DNA of 64,000 nucleotides from Marsupella aquatica (lineage: Eukaryota > Marchantiophyta). The notes under the pieces were generated by a model, which was not told where the DNA came from, made no database searches, and saw only the letters and a program-made list of their open reading frames with translations. Below are positions 11,252 through 24,855 of this stretch, one piece after another; position 1 is the stretch's first letter; every line of letters starts with the position of its first letter. The stretch lies in contig OZ316893.1 in NCBI GenBank assembly GCA_973895155.1, forward strand, positions 15,314,001-15,378,000, written 5' to 3'. The translations under genes were made by a program, and so were the position numbers.

Positions 11252-14241
11252 TGCCCTATACATGGAAGCGGACATGGATGTGTGACACAATACTACACAA
11301 CTTTCAAAGATAACGAATGGAGGTCCCTTTCTACTTGACAGGACTAAAATCCCTAAAATTTCCCCCAAAACTACTTGAATGAGTAATCTGCCCCGTTGTG
11401 CATGGGAGTAGCTAGACTATCTAGGCCAGCCTACTCCCATGCTTCTTCCAGCGTACAACTTGCACCCAGATTAAGTAACTCACCTTTGAACCCAATTGGA
11501 ACTCACTGACCAGCTTTATTTTAATGCAATTGTGACAAAATGTGCAAACACTGAGGTGCAGTTCTAGAGTGAAAGTGGGGGGAGAGAGTTGGTAGTAGTG
11601 ATCCCTAAATGGTTTACTTTGTTTCTCAGCGTGACATTTTTACTGAATACTCAACCTTTTTGGGAGGACCCAATCTTGGCAATGGGAGTTGGGGTGACCG
11701 GGGGTATGCAGTAGGGTTTTGGGGGGAACCAATGAAGCTCTGTCAGGTGGCCACAGACCAACTGAATATCAACTCGAGTGAGCCCACTTGACTTAAGTTA
11801 AGAAATCCATGAGATGGAGGAAAGGGTGAGAATTACAACTACATTAGGGGTACAATAGTAAAACCTTGACAAAATAATCTATCCAGTGTATTCTATGTAC
11901 CATCATGGCTAGAACCTAGGTCCCTCCTAGCCAGGTCTATGTAGCATTTTCACCTGTTTTAAGAACTGAGGGTTTTTAATGTCTTGAGCAGGGGGCAAGC
12001 TGCATGGCCTTCCGATGCTTGGTTGGAAACGGTTTCCCTCCCTTTTGTTAAAAAGAACCACAACAGGGTATTGCGTTAATTCACCTTTGAGCTCCAGCAA
12101 AGAAAAAAAGGTGTCGAGGTTGGGAGGCAGGTGGGCACTTCGATAAGAGCATCTGCACCGGCAGATGCAATATGTCCCGCTCACTGGAAAGGACAGTATC
12201 ATATATTGCCAGTCGGGGCAAAAACGCATTCCCACCTGGTCATGGGTTTGCAAAAACTTTTGCAGGTGCACCAGAAAACAATTTTACTCACGGTTTGGGG
12301 TCGGAAACCTTACTGCTCTTCTTCCAGCCCAACATGACAGATCTGTAGCAGCTCTTGTACCAGATCGATGACAGGATCTTGACACCAGACTTGTTTCCCT
12401 TCCTGGCCTTCTAGATGCTTGTTGTACCACTGTTTGTGGCTTGATGTTGAAAAATGCAGGCAATGTATGCATCCTTTCTTTTGTTGGGTAGCCCTAACTG
12501 ATTACGGCTTGGAATTGGGCACTTATTTTGGAGCCCTGAAAATTGATGCCAAAGCTCTAAGGGCAAAACTGGGCACCAACATCTAAGCATTATAATATCC
12601 AATCCGGCCTTTTTTCCCTTTACAAAAAGCAGTTTTAAAGTGAACTCATTTTGACTGTTGGATTTAAATCATAACAATTTCTAGCCATGAGATCTGGTGA
12701 AAGGAAGAATAAAGGGAAAATCCTAGCTTAGGACATAGATGCACCTGCACCACACGTAGACTCCACATCCATAAAAAGACTCTAATGGCAAGCTCCTTTG
12801 AAATTGAGTGTTGAGTTGACATGTGATCATGGGCAGGTGGGTTTGAAGAGAAAATCTAACTAAGCCCCACATTACAGTGAAACACATTTGGACATATGCT
12901 TGGGCCCCATGCACATAAAGGAATATGATAGAAAGAGAAGTACACATTAGAGTTTTGAGTTGAAATAATAGATTATTTATTGAATTGAAAAGAATTTAAA
13001 GACTGTTGAGAGGAATACATTTTTAAATTTCTATTCTGTCTGTCATACTCAAAATCCTAAATTTATTTTGCAACAATGTCATAATGCAGTGGCAGCAATG
13101 ATAAATCGATAACAACCATGAAATGGTTACAGCAATGTCATGGCTGTCGGACAAGTTTGCAATGGGCGGGCAGTGAGCTCGTTTGGAATATTACTCACAT
13201 CAAGCAATACAACCAAAAAACAAAGTGGCCTACCTTGTATGTAAGCCTGTAAGGAAGAAAAGTATCAATTTACAAAAAGTGCCAAACCCGGTACAAAGTA
13301 GGGAATCGACAATATCGCCCTTCCCGGCTACCGATGTTGTTAGGCACCATCTTTATTATTGAATTGTCAAGGCAAAAGATGATAATTGCTCAATCATCTC
13401 ATGTTAGATGTAGAAGTTGGGCCCATTTTCCAATAGTAGACTAATGTGGACAATTCTCAACAACTGGAAAGAGAGGTGGGACTTTGGTATTGGTGGTAGA
13501 AGATTCGGGCGGTCCTGATTGGGGCTGACATAATTCCTGGGGGTGGGGGCCAAGAGGTAGTAGACGGTATAGTGGGATGTGGTTTTTACTTGCCGTACTG
13601 TCAGCCGCATCATAATAAATTCTTAACATATTTTGTCCGAAATCAGATCACTATGATTTTGTTCAACTAGGGGAGAAGATTAGAGCATGCACCATGGTCC
13701 ATGGGACCCAATAGGGGCCCACAAGCTTTACCTCTGGTGAATTTTTGGTTTGGAATATAAATTTTACTGACCAATAGAAGACAATAAACTAAGGAAATGG
13801 AAAGACGAAGACATGTTAATTTTGGGGAGGGGAAGGGAAACAAGGGGCAGATGTGTCCCACGTGTATACTTGGTTACCACTCTAGATGTGTATCATTGCA
13901 TTGTCACATTATAACAGGGTTAGCAATTAGCACACTATAATAGTGATCTATTCTTAGACCTTATTTATAATTTATATTAAAAACAATATTTTAGTAAGTT
14001 TTTTTTGGGGGCAGCCGTTTACACTTTTCTTTCAGAGTTTGGTGTTTGTACTCTGTGGACCTCGTTCCTTCCATTGTATTTTGTTTGGCCATTTTTTAGT
14101 GAACTCAACTTAGTGTAAGTTGTTTATGGTTTCATGAGTCAATATGTGTCAGTGCAATAATTTAAGATTATTCAATTTCCATGATTTACAGTGATTCTAA
14201 AAGAATGGGCGGGGGCAGTAAGAGTGTTCCCAGACCAATCC
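11252..14241. other. Gene-free intergenic DNA with one possible Harbinger-type end
   Basis: No convincing gene. At 12146-12169 the sequence TAA-GAGCATCTGCACCGG followed by CAGATGC resembles the left end of the Harbinger element at 45044 (TAA-GAGCAACCGCACCGG followed by TGGTTGC), including the small internal palindrome. A matching right end is not clear; a weak candidate followed by TAA lies near 12548-12558. It may be a MITE derived from that family. Confidence 0.35.
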
Positions 14242-14244
14242 ATT

Positions 14245-14698
14245 AGGGCATCTCAAAGCTGGGAAGCTGGGTTGCTACTTACAGTTATGAATTTGTGGTC
14301 CATCCTGTAACTCTGGTTATGAAAATTAGTTAAGGAATTTAAGAAATGTGTTGAGGTAGCATTGACATGCCCATAAGAAAGGAGTTGCGGCCTCACCTCT
14401 GTCTCATAGCATATCTGATTTTCCCTTCTTGATCAGCTGCCACCTAAAATGCAGCAGCCATCTTATCAAACATACACTTTTAAGCCAGTCGTGCTGATTT
14501 CTGGAGTTCTGGAGTCCTGCGTTTCTGGATATTTGGATTTCTGCCTAAATTTGCGGGACATTTCTAGGTTAAATCTTGAGCCTGTGGGTTTTCCTTACCA
14601 TAGCCAAGGACCGACTCCCGCAACTTTTATGGGAGTTTAAATAACACCTGAGTAACGGGAGGACCTTATCTTGTTAAGGCCGTGCTTTGAGATGCCCT
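14245..14698. mobile_element. Harbinger-like MITE, 454 bp, with perfect 15-bp TIRs
   Basis: The left end AGGGCATCTCAAAGC (14245-14259) and its exact reverse complement (14684-14698) bound a 454-bp segment with no coding capacity. Both ends are flanked by ATT (14242-14244 and 14699-14701), a 3-bp target duplication. Three-base duplications and GGGCATCTC-type ends are typical of Tourist/Harbinger MITEs, although their usual target is TTA or TAA rather than ATT. The segment must be mobilised in trans if at all. Confidence 0.75.
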
Positions 14699-14701
14699 AT
14701 T

Positions 14702-17700
14702 GGACAACTTTACTTCTAAAATCTAAAGCAGCTTCCAGACGTATGAAGAAGGGAGGCCACTCTTGAGAGGATAAAAGTTTAGACCACAAGGTGATGTAAA
14801 TTTTGGCCACTAAAACATCATACATGTCACATTTTGCCTTTATTCATCAGGACCCACCAATTGTCATATGATTTGGGAGTGCTGGGATGGTATGTCAAAT
14901 GAATCTTAAGAAGCAAGACTTGTCGTCAATTCAGCCTTCATTTCAACCCAGTTTTCAAGTCAATTCAACCTTCATTTCAACCCTTCTTTTAGAGTAGTGC
15001 AGACAAAGAGAATAAAACACATTTGTATAAGCGTGAAACCTCACCCTGGACTGATTCCTGTAAACTCTGTGTAGTGCTGTTTGTGTAATAATATAAGACT
15101 GAAAGGTCTAAAGTAAGTAATATAACTTGACGTTCACTTTACAAGTTGGGACTCTACAGTTTCTGTCAATGCTAAAGGCTTTCGTTGTCCTAACTTCGCT
15201 ACAGGTTGTAGCTATGGCTTGGAGGATCCTGGCACTCACACGGCATGAGTGTTTTGCTGGTGAAGCATTAAATGCCCCCAAAGTTGACAACGGTATAAGT
15301 GCAAAAAGGTTGACATTCTTACACCAATATCGATGTCAACCTAACTAAAATTTATGTTTGTTGGTTTTGTTTTTGGAGGGGGATTCCCGGGAGACTGTCC
15401 CTCGAAGTGCAGTTATTGCACTCAGATTGTGCTGCCCGCACAGTGTGAATGTTTTTAGTGCCAAGAGCTTGCGTGAACCCCCAAACCGTGTTTAAAAGGA
15501 ATTGTGAGTGGACTGCACTTTTGGATGGGGTTCGTGTAGAAAAAGATTTCCATAGTCATAGAACTCTAACCTGACACCTGCATCCCCTACCTTTGCTAGT
15601 CAACCACTAGACCAAGTTTTATTGGGGGAAAAGGCGTCTCCATGGACAAGTGAAAACCCCAAATTTTAATAAAAATAAGATCAACGGCTAAAACAAGAGA
15701 TCACGTTGGCCATGCCAGTAAACGACACACCATGGCAAGAATTCCAGGAAACATCATCCCATTGATGACTAGAACAAACCTCGGGAGAAACAATCTAGAA
15801 GTGGGTCTAGAAGCCTAGAAAGAGAAGGCGTACAGTACAGTGTCCCATACCCTTCTTCACAATGGGAACAAGAGACCACATCTTATATTACATCCAAACC
15901 CACAATTTTGGCTATAATTGTGGATGACCATCAGACTTATTGGTAGTGGTGAATATTTGGCAAATTTAAGAAAATCACCAGTTTTTTTTAAAAAAAAATT
16001 CACAAGGTTTTCTGTCAAGTAGATGGTTGAAAGATGCCAAGGAAAGAGTTTGCACTCCCAACACTGGACACGATTTAGGAGTAGGAGTACATCTCCAATC
16101 TAGCAGCCCATGGGAACCAAAAACATAAGTATTAGACCTATCTGTAAAGCTCGTGAAGCTTTTTGTGCTCTTCAGAAAAAAATTCAAACTACAAATTATG
16201 CACAAACTGCTTCAATTCCACATGACTTGTGCCTGTTTTCTTATTTATGTTGCATGAAAGGAAACAATCCAGCATGAAAAGTTTTTCTGAACTGAAAGCT
16301 TTAAGAGAGACCTTTTTGATCTCTTTTTCAACTTTTTCCAAAAACAATCACAGATAATTATGCACCCTCGAGAATTTACGGATAGGTCTATTGTCACACA
16401 ATGTGTATGCAATGTTTAAGGGGGGTACAGTACGTGCCATGCCCATGTCTTGACTCAAGAGTGAAGACAATGTTGAAAAAAACACAAGAGGGGAAGAGTC
16501 ACGAAAGCGTTGAGTTCGTCCTCGCCTAGGTGGACCTCCAGCTTCCTCTTAAACTTGCTGACAATCTTGAGTAGTAATAATAACAAAAGTCAATGTCAAA
16601 AAAATACAAAACAATATCTAAAACTCGTCCAGTACAATGCAAACCACAAAGGCACACTGCTACACTGCTGTCCGCAGTCCCTCACCGTAAATGCTAACGG
16701 CGCACGACATTGTCAATGGTCGCCAGTACTACGCCGAAGTGCCGAACCCATGCCCTTACAGTAATCAATCGTCTGTCCAGTCAACCTCCGACCTCATCCA
16801 GGTCAATGGCGCCACCGGCCCCGCGGATCATATTTAGTACGACGTATAGTACACTAGTAAGTACCACAATATTGTATAGTAAATGGTACAGTACTGTGGT
16901 TTCGTACCGACCCACTCGTGACGACGGACTGACGGTGAAGTCGTGCTCCAATCTAATGATCCCTTCATCCGTTGGGCAGATCTCGACCTTCCATTGTTCG
17001 GCAGTTAATTAATCTTAGTGCTAATTCTGTCAGGGTAGTGACCACAATTATTTGGTCACGACAAGCCCCACTAATATTTAGAGTTCATATTGTTCTGACA
17101 ATGCATTTTGGAGCCATTTTTGGGCCCCCATGCTGCTGAGCTTAAAGTGGAACCAACAAAGGACACAATCAAGTAAAAAAGATCACCAGATCACCAAAAG
17201 CTGACCCCAACCCACCCAAATTGACAGTATTCCTGATCGAAAAGCAACCAGGTATGCCACTCTCCACCTTCGTGCCCCCACTTGCAACCATTTTAGTGCC
17301 AAACTGTTGGCCAGCCACCATATCTGCTGGTGGGAGTAATGGAAGATTTCAGAATCCATCCTTTCTCCTCCCTGCTCTTGCTTTCCAAAACAAGACCCTT
17401 GGTATGGGTTGGGGAGATCGCCACCCCTTGGTGCATGCTCCAAAGATGATTGTCTATTGATGGTGGATAGCTTTTTGGCTTGCCAAAACGAGCCTCCCCC
17501 CCCCCTCCTTCTCTCTAGGATTGCTTGACTCTTCATTGCTTGATAAAGGTTTATGTACGTAAGACAGAAAGTAAATTTTCTGTGAGACTGCCACCCATCT
17601 TGAGAAACTTTAAGGGAATTTCCAGTGTGAGTTGGAAATTTACTAATTTTGCAAAAAACATTTAGTGGTCCCCATAGTTTTTATTCACCTGGACACTAGA

Positions 17701-18385
17701 AACTAATGTAGACAACTACCTAAGCTATATCATTACAACTAGGTTTTACTAACCTGCCTCCCATATTACTGGAATTCAGTAAGTTGTCCCTCATTTTTTT
17801 TAATTTACTAACCTGACAGCATGGTGTGTAGGGGTTAGTATTGACTCAGTATTGGATGTGGATTAAGGTGTTGATCTCACCCTTCGCTGTGCTCTGCTGC
17901 AGGGCAAAAAAACTTCAAAAATTCTGTTTGATGAAGAAGTAACAACAAATATTGTTTTGTGAAAGGAAACTTATTTGTGTGAATTAGTTTGAGGACCCCC
18001 TGCAGATAAACTTGAATACTTTCAACAGATTGGATCAATGAAAGAACACTCTTTCCCATCCTTTCATTCATAGTGGAAATGAGAGTTACAAGTATGTATT
18101 TGCTGTGGTTTAAGGGTTTCCCAACCTGCAAGACATTTGCCTACTCCATCTGTTAGTAGGAGGAATTGCCAAATAATGTACGCAGGATTTGTTTGTAATT
18201 TACAAGAGGGATATTTAATATTCTTACTAAATTCACCCAAAACTGGCTTGGGTGAGAGGGCAAATTGCCAGATCTAAGAATATAAGGGTAGCCATTAGCT
18301 TTGTCATGTTATCTCAAGTCATCAAGCCATTTGCTTTGTCATCTCAAGCCATCTAAAACGTACCATCTACAACTGTGGTTACCAC
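14702..18385. other. Gene-free intergenic DNA
   Basis: No family-level coding match. A GC-richer patch at about 16500-17010 contains a small imperfect hairpin (arms near 16862-16875 and 16886-16899, ACCACARTAYTGTA). The frames at 16710-17012 (+) and 17183-17536 (-) have no recognisable domains. Confidence 0.5.
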
Positions 18386-18538
18386 TTGGAAACCCAACAG
18401 TTTGGTTTTACTTTATCAAATATTTATTACAAAACTTTGGAAACCCAATAGTTTATTTTTACTTCACCAAATACTTAATACAAAACCTTGGAAGCCCAAC
18501 GGTTTGTTTCTACTTCCTCTAGCCGTGTCTATAAAAAA
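18386..18538. repeat. Three-unit tandem repeat, 51-bp period
   Basis: Units begin at 18386, 18437 and 18488 with TTGGAARCCCAAYRGTTT and share the downstream TTTTACTTYAYCAAATA. The exact 51-bp period is a multiple of three, so the repeat also appears as a repeated peptide in one frame. I do not read that as evidence of coding. Confidence 0.8.
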
Positions 18539-18540
18539 AA

Positions 18541-21500
18541 CATTGGAAATTAAAAAAAAATCTAACATTTAATGCAAAACACTGATACATCAATTCTAGA
18601 ACTTCCAAACGTTAATTACTCCTTACCTCATTCTTTGTTTGTTTCAATTTTACTCTTCAGTTTTTTATCATTTTTACAGTTACCGGGATTGACAGTTTTT
18701 TATTGCCTTGTCACAAACATGTACCATCAGGTTTTGTTCTTCTTTCACATCTAGATTTTCTTGTTTGTGACCATTCCCGCTGATGTGGCTTAACGTGGTG
18801 CTAGGGATTTTGGAAGGATATTAAGAAAAGTGAAAATATTAAAAATTAAAAATTCTTTAGTGACAATGTATTTAAAAATACTTTCTTTTTTCTGAGTAAG
18901 AATAATGTTTTGGGGTCTCATTTTGTTGCGCTGCAGCAGACTTTGGTTGCACTTGTTGGCCTGGAGCTTTTGGCAGCCAACACAGGGAAGGAGGAGGTAG
19001 GTGAGTTAAGCCTGCAGCCAATGGCACCTGGCCGCATGAGAAAGCAGGAGACCCTATTGAATTGAGGACAAAGGGTTGAATTATATCTAGTGAGGAAATG
19101 CTAACCCATAATTCTGTGAAGTGAAGGTCAGGTTAATGAACTATATCATTAACCATACCAAATTCTTATATTTGGGGAAGACATAACTAGTAAAAACCTA
19201 TCATCACGATACCTTCAACCATACTGTGTGGGGGCCATTTTCGTCTCCGTTATCACAATGCGAATTAAATTTCAACGAAAAACACTGGGCCGCATCCGTA
19301 TTGACTGCGCAGTCGACGGTCGGTGTGTGTTCCGGCTCCGATCATCGAGTGCGTCTGTACCGGAACCGAAAGGACTAAGGAGGCTCTGTGCGTCATAACT
19401 CTGTATGATTGGTGGCATTGTCAACAGGAGCAAGCTGAGTACCGTAGCAGTAGTGTACTTGTACCAGGCCGCGAACGAGAACGTTTATTATGAGGGAGCA
19501 AGGCGAGCTCGAGTCCCGACTAAAGTCCATACTCAAGACTACCGTGCGAGTTCTCATCAGATTAAATCCCTACAGTACTACGTACACTTTGACGAGACAT
19601 TTAATGCAGATTTGCGTGCTGTAGAGCGGTATTGTCGTGTACGGTTTTGTACGGGGGAGGTGGTATTGTCGGGCGAGGCGTGTGGGATTCTAATGCCTTT
19701 GAAGATTCGTTTGAGAATGAGGGCAAGAGGGATGCAAGAGGACACCAGGCCAGTGGGGAAATTCAACATGGTGCAGGAATAATGCAGACTGGGGGCTAGG
19801 ACGGTGTCAGTGCACTGGAAGGTACGCCACAGTGGCGGACTCTACAGTTTAGTAGTACCTGCAAGTGGAGTATTCTGTCTGCAAATGATTATCATGAGTT
19901 CGACAACTTGTTCGCTCAGAGACTGCGATTGCGAGCATTTTTCCAGGATCTTCCTCTCATACTGTCATTGACAAGCTGTCAAATTTGAGCTTGTAAAGTT
20001 GATCGTTGCGACGGATTTAGGGTATTGCCTTGAACAAATCCGAATACTATGACCAGCGACGCAAAGCACACTCCGGAGGTTCATGAGATGGTGAGATACG
20101 AGCGTTCGAGCCGTGTTCCATGTGGAGCCTAGCTCGGGGAGCCATCTCGAGCTGTGGTGCAGTGTGGCAGCTGTCCCCTTTAAATTTAACGATCCTGATG
20201 TAAGCCTACGATTTTGGATCGGGAAGCTGGGTGGGGGCGTACATTGGAGTTATGCTACATCCCAACCCCTTTTAAAATGAACTTCCCGAATTCTCCATCC
20301 CTTCTTCCAAATTTTCATCCATCCAAACAAATATTTGAAAGGTATCAAAGTGAGCTGCATCTCAAAACGTGAGGGAGCTCGTTGTAACGGAATGAATGCT
20401 ATATTTCCCTGATGATGAAGTGTGGGCATATTTCATTCGAGCTTTGCGGCCAAAGCCAATCTCTGGCGATAATTAATGATATTGATCAGGCAATTTGCAA
20501 CACTACTTCATCTGCATCTTTTCATTCTGTTATTAGGGAACTCTTACTGTACCGTGAAGTTATAGCCCTGCCCCTTAACTCGCGTCAGACGTTCTTGCCA
20601 CACAACGAACAGAAAACTGAGATGCCATGGAAAAGTTTCACTCTTTCTTTTCTCTTTTGCTCTCTAAGGCAAGGTAGAAGATTTGCCAGTTTTGACTTCT
20701 CATTCGTCGAATCGAATCAGCTGTTGGTCCATTCGCGGATCGACTACACTCTAGGTCTTTACGGTGTGCTGCCACGAAGGGAGCCGACCAACAACAAATT
20801 GACCCACCACGCACCGGCAAGCTGCCTAGCTGACGGACTGCGACTGAATCCCCAACTACCTGTGGACTTTTACTGTACGAGTGGCAAATTTTTGGTCCTT
20901 CTTTTTCTAAAAAATGCATTGTGTATGCAGATGCACGGCACGTTAATTACCAAATCCAGGACCAGCTACTCCAGCCCAGCAGAAGATCCCAATCGGACTG
21001 CCTTTGAGGTCATACTCGAGGAGTCTCCTGCATTGTATATCCATTAAATTATATCATGCAGTATATCTTCATCCACGGCTGCAGAAGAATGTGATCACCC
21101 CCTGAGTAGGGAGATTTCACTTAGATTCTTAATACGTGAGATTAATAGTGTGTGTAGTCATTGTCAGTCCAAGTCAGTCAGTCACGAACAAAATAACAAA
21201 AATCTGCTGCCCTCTGCATGCAACAGCATTACGTAACTTTGAGATCGGAGAATCGCTTGTTTAGATTCTCTTCTCATCTTTTGAAACGGCGATGGGACTC
21301 TTCCACAATCGTCTCAATTTTGAAGCCAACAAAAAGACCGAATTTCGGCTCACCGAAACTGTTTTCCCAGGAATTCAGCTGACCTCTGGTCGATCGATCA
21401 CTCCAAAGCTAGGCCGAGCGAGATTGACAGTTCATCAGAGTGCTTTCAGGAAAAGAGAGCAAACAAAACATTGTCTATGCTGTAGCGTATCGTGAGACTG

Positions 21501-24457
21501 CCGCAACGCCCATGGCGAAGGACGAATGGACAAAGGCAGCCATCGCCTTGGTACAGGTACAACAGCACCACAAGATGTGGGGGCGGGGCGAACTGGATTC
21601 TAGTGAACTAGCATCCACTTATTGCGGGCCTCTTTATTGATTATAGTCAGGCTGCATGCCTCGATTCAACTTTATCCTCTACGAGGCAAGAGTCATTAGA
21701 TGTGCTCATTATCGATCACATTACAAATGATAAATCCATTCCTCATGTCCCCATTGTCATTGGCTCTCTTCAGCTTTTGGGTCTCTGGACCTTTTCTGTG
21801 GCATATAATATGTTTTGTTTAGTGATGTGGTCGGTAAGTTTGTTTAAGACGAAGACTTGTCTTGTTCGCGGCATACAGTAGGTGACTGGGAAAATGGTGT
21901 AGCGTTCAGTCCAATGTGTGTGTATGGTACGTACTTACGTATTATAGAAAGCACTCGGACTGGCAAACTGCTTTACCGACTGACAAACAATCTTGTTCCC
22001 ATCTCGTGTGAAGCTCGTAGCTGGATTTCGTTGCTGCTCTTTTCGAGGCAGCAAGAATGCATTGTGGTCGGCATTGCATGCATGCTCTCAATCCACTCTT
22101 TCGTCTTCTGTACGAGGCCGTTGTTTTTATCGTAGACGATACCACGGAGTATATACAGGGCGGTAAAAGTGTAAGCAGCTCCCTCATTTGACACGGCAAA
22201 AACGTTGGCACTGGCGTTACATATTACACCTTGGTTAGCCCAAATACCATTGCTTATTGCTTATGCACAGTAAAGACTCTCTGTACTCGGACTTCCATCT
22301 CTGGACCTATTCACAAGCAGTATTTAAATATTGAAACTTTTAGCTACAATTAATTATGATCCACTGATATATATATCAAGTAGGTCATGAATGGTAAATT
22401 TTGATTGAAACTTTTAATATACTTAGGATAGCTTGAGCACACAAGAGCAACATGCTGCACGACTTGTTTCCTCCAAAGCGATTTCCCTCTGTCCTCCCCA
22501 AAGACAGAAGAGTAACATGCTACTGTGGAGAGTATAATTATCATCACCCATGTCTTTACAATGTGCCAAATCTTCAGACGACTTACACAAATAAATTATT
22601 TGTTTAAGTCAATAAAATTACACCAGGCCCGTGAGCATTTGGTCAAATTAGCTCCGACTACCCGTTCTTTGAAAGTCAATAGCGATGAGGACCAAAAAGT
22701 GCTTGAGACAAAATAGATTTGAGAAAGTAATAAGGATAGTGTATCAAATGACAAAGGGAAACCCCACTTGAGAAATTTTTCCATCAAGACTCAAAACTTG
22801 ATGGTAAAATGGTTCAAGTGAGGGAAAACCCTAAATTTTATTGAAATGATGGAAATCTGAACATAAGGTATGTTAGATGGCTTGTAGATGTCAACATGAC
22901 ATACAACAATAATGTCATATGACAGCCACCATGAAATAGTCCATTGTAGACTACACATCTGCTTGAATATCTAGAAGTGCACCATTTGCTTGGAGCGTGG
23001 AACCAACCAAGCAACCCAAACTACACCTACAAAAACACCCAAGAGAAGAAGCCAAAAGAACGGTCATAGGAGGAAATCAATTGCAATAGATCGAATGCAT
23101 CGAATGATGGAATATAAACTTTTCAAAGAGAGTGGAGTAAGCAATATAACCCTCTTCAAAAAGATTCCAAGTGCTAAGAAGATCCAATCATGTCATCAAA
23201 AGAGGGATCAAGTTAGTATTGAATTTAAATGAATGTGGAAAGAATATTTACCTGTCAAATATTGAAACAATTGATTATTGCAGCTGGGAGTAGAGAAGCC
23301 GCTCTATCAAACAAACAGAGTACTATTCTCCCTCTTAGTGAGTGAGTCGTCTCCAACCCGTATTTTCCACTCTTCCTGTTTACATCCTTCCTATATGTTC
23401 AGGATAATGGCTGTATTACTCCCGATTACCCGTCTCTCAACTACAGGTTCAAGCTTTCACGTCCACAAATGATAGACAGTTGTTGCTCATGGAGGGAACT
23501 TTTTGGCGTGCTTCCAGCTTTTGTTTGTTAGATTTTGAAACATGCTCACATGATCCGTGTTTTGATTCTATAGTGGCTCCCCTTTGGCGCCTTTTGGAAA
23601 TGAACAGTCCAAGCTAAACCCAAGTCAAAGCATGCATAATTTGGACAGCTCTTGTGGAACTTCAAAACTTGACAGTACTGTAGTCTGTTGGGCCCAGGTT
23701 CCATCCTTCTTGCTCACACTAGATTGTGTGTTTCAATGGTGGGGTCTGATTGGGCTACGGAAAAATGTTAGGTGGCTTATACTTCCTCCTGAGATTTCTT
23801 TCTTGTTGTTTAGGTCACCAGCAACGTTAGCTAGACTACAAATATTTGATGCCAGAATGAGCTTCAAATTTGCCTAAGTGTAGAGCTGTAGAGACAACCC
23901 TAGCCGATTTTTTTATTCTTATTCGTATTATTATTTTTGGGGTGGGGGGAGTTCCCTAAACTTGTGTTGGAATTCCTAATTTGCTTTTGGCTCAAGATTT
24001 ATTGATCCTTCACAGGGTTCCATTGAATTCACTGCTATATTGTTGGAAAAATGGTTTTTTTCCTGAGATTTTTTCTGATGTAAGCAAGTTAAGTTCAAAC
24101 GTGAGATATCAGTTATCAATTTGGTCAAGTGATATTTTCAGGTAACTTTTTGAGTTCTAGAGGGTACAGATACTGAAAAATTAAAAGGAAAACTATTTTG
24201 AAAAATACACAAGATTGAGTGTTACTTTGGACTCAAGATCATTCATTTTTTACTAGCAGTTCAAACAAAAGTGGAAAACAACAGTTCTGAAAATAGACAA
24301 AAATTAGTGTTACTGCAACTCAAAATCAAATTTTACCAAAATGAGTCTGTGTTAGTAACACTAATTTGTACTAAAACTAATTCTTGCATAACATAAATCA
24401 AGGTGAACAGTGTAGTTGATGAGATAGTTTAGCCTTCTAGAACCCTTCCTTTAATAC
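18541..24457. other. Intergenic DNA with a CpG-richer stretch at about 19240-21650
   Basis: From about 19.2 to 21.7 kb CpG is visibly more common than in the flanks, and frames of 125 (19405-19782) and 211 codons (20412-21047) are open on the plus strand. Neither shows a recognisable domain, so I do not call genes. On the minus strand 21973-22194 reads as a fairly ordinary 73-residue peptide and could be an exon, again unidentified. At 22763-22824 arms CCACTTGA..CCATCAAG and their complements form an imperfect hairpin of about 27 bp. Confidence 0.4.
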
Positions 24458-24465
24458 GCTTCAAT

Positions 24466-24764
24466 CTCGAGGGTTTCACTTTCACAAAAATGGCACATCA
24501 CGTGCGACGAAATATATGGTCATTTTATTGGTTCAAAGAGAAGACTTAAAACTTTTTTGAGAAGAACAATAGGGTCTTTTAAATCAAATTTTGAGACTTA
24601 TAAGAACATTAGGGTACTTATAACCAAAATTTTGGAATATTCCAAGAATATTCTAACTTTGTAGGGGTTGCATTTTTTGAATTTTGTTTTACATTTTAGG
24701 GGGTCTGAGGCCTAAAAAAATGTCACAGGTGGTGGGGAGGCATCCATATAGTGAGACCCCCGAG
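24466..24764. mobile_element. Non-autonomous DNA transposon (MITE), family shared with 39868-40164
   Basis: A 299-bp segment with 14-bp imperfect TIRs (CTCGAGGGTTTCAC at the left, complement of CTCGGGGGTCTCAC at the right). It is flanked by GCTTCAAT and ACTTCAAT, an 8-bp target duplication with one mismatch. It is in the opposite orientation to, and roughly 85-90 percent identical by eye with, the copy nested in copia copy 2. An 8-bp duplication is typical of hAT elements. There is no coding capacity. A central TTGGAATATTCCAA palindrome is conserved in both copies. Confidence 0.85.
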
Positions 24765-24855
24765 ACTTCAATCTGACTCTTGCCATGTTGTACCAGAGTT
24801 TAACTTGTCAACTCTTGACTTGAATTAAGTAAAACTTCAATTGTCATCCTTTGGG

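Noticed and set aside
15361-15420. Possible hairpin or terminator-like sequence around GGGATTCCCGGGAGACTGTCCCTC
   Set aside because: Short, imperfect pairing of a kind common by chance.
20412-21047. 211-codon open frame on the plus strand as a gene
   Set aside because: No domain, no consistent composition of a protein, overlapped by open frames on the other strand. It is kept only as a note on a CpG-richer stretch.
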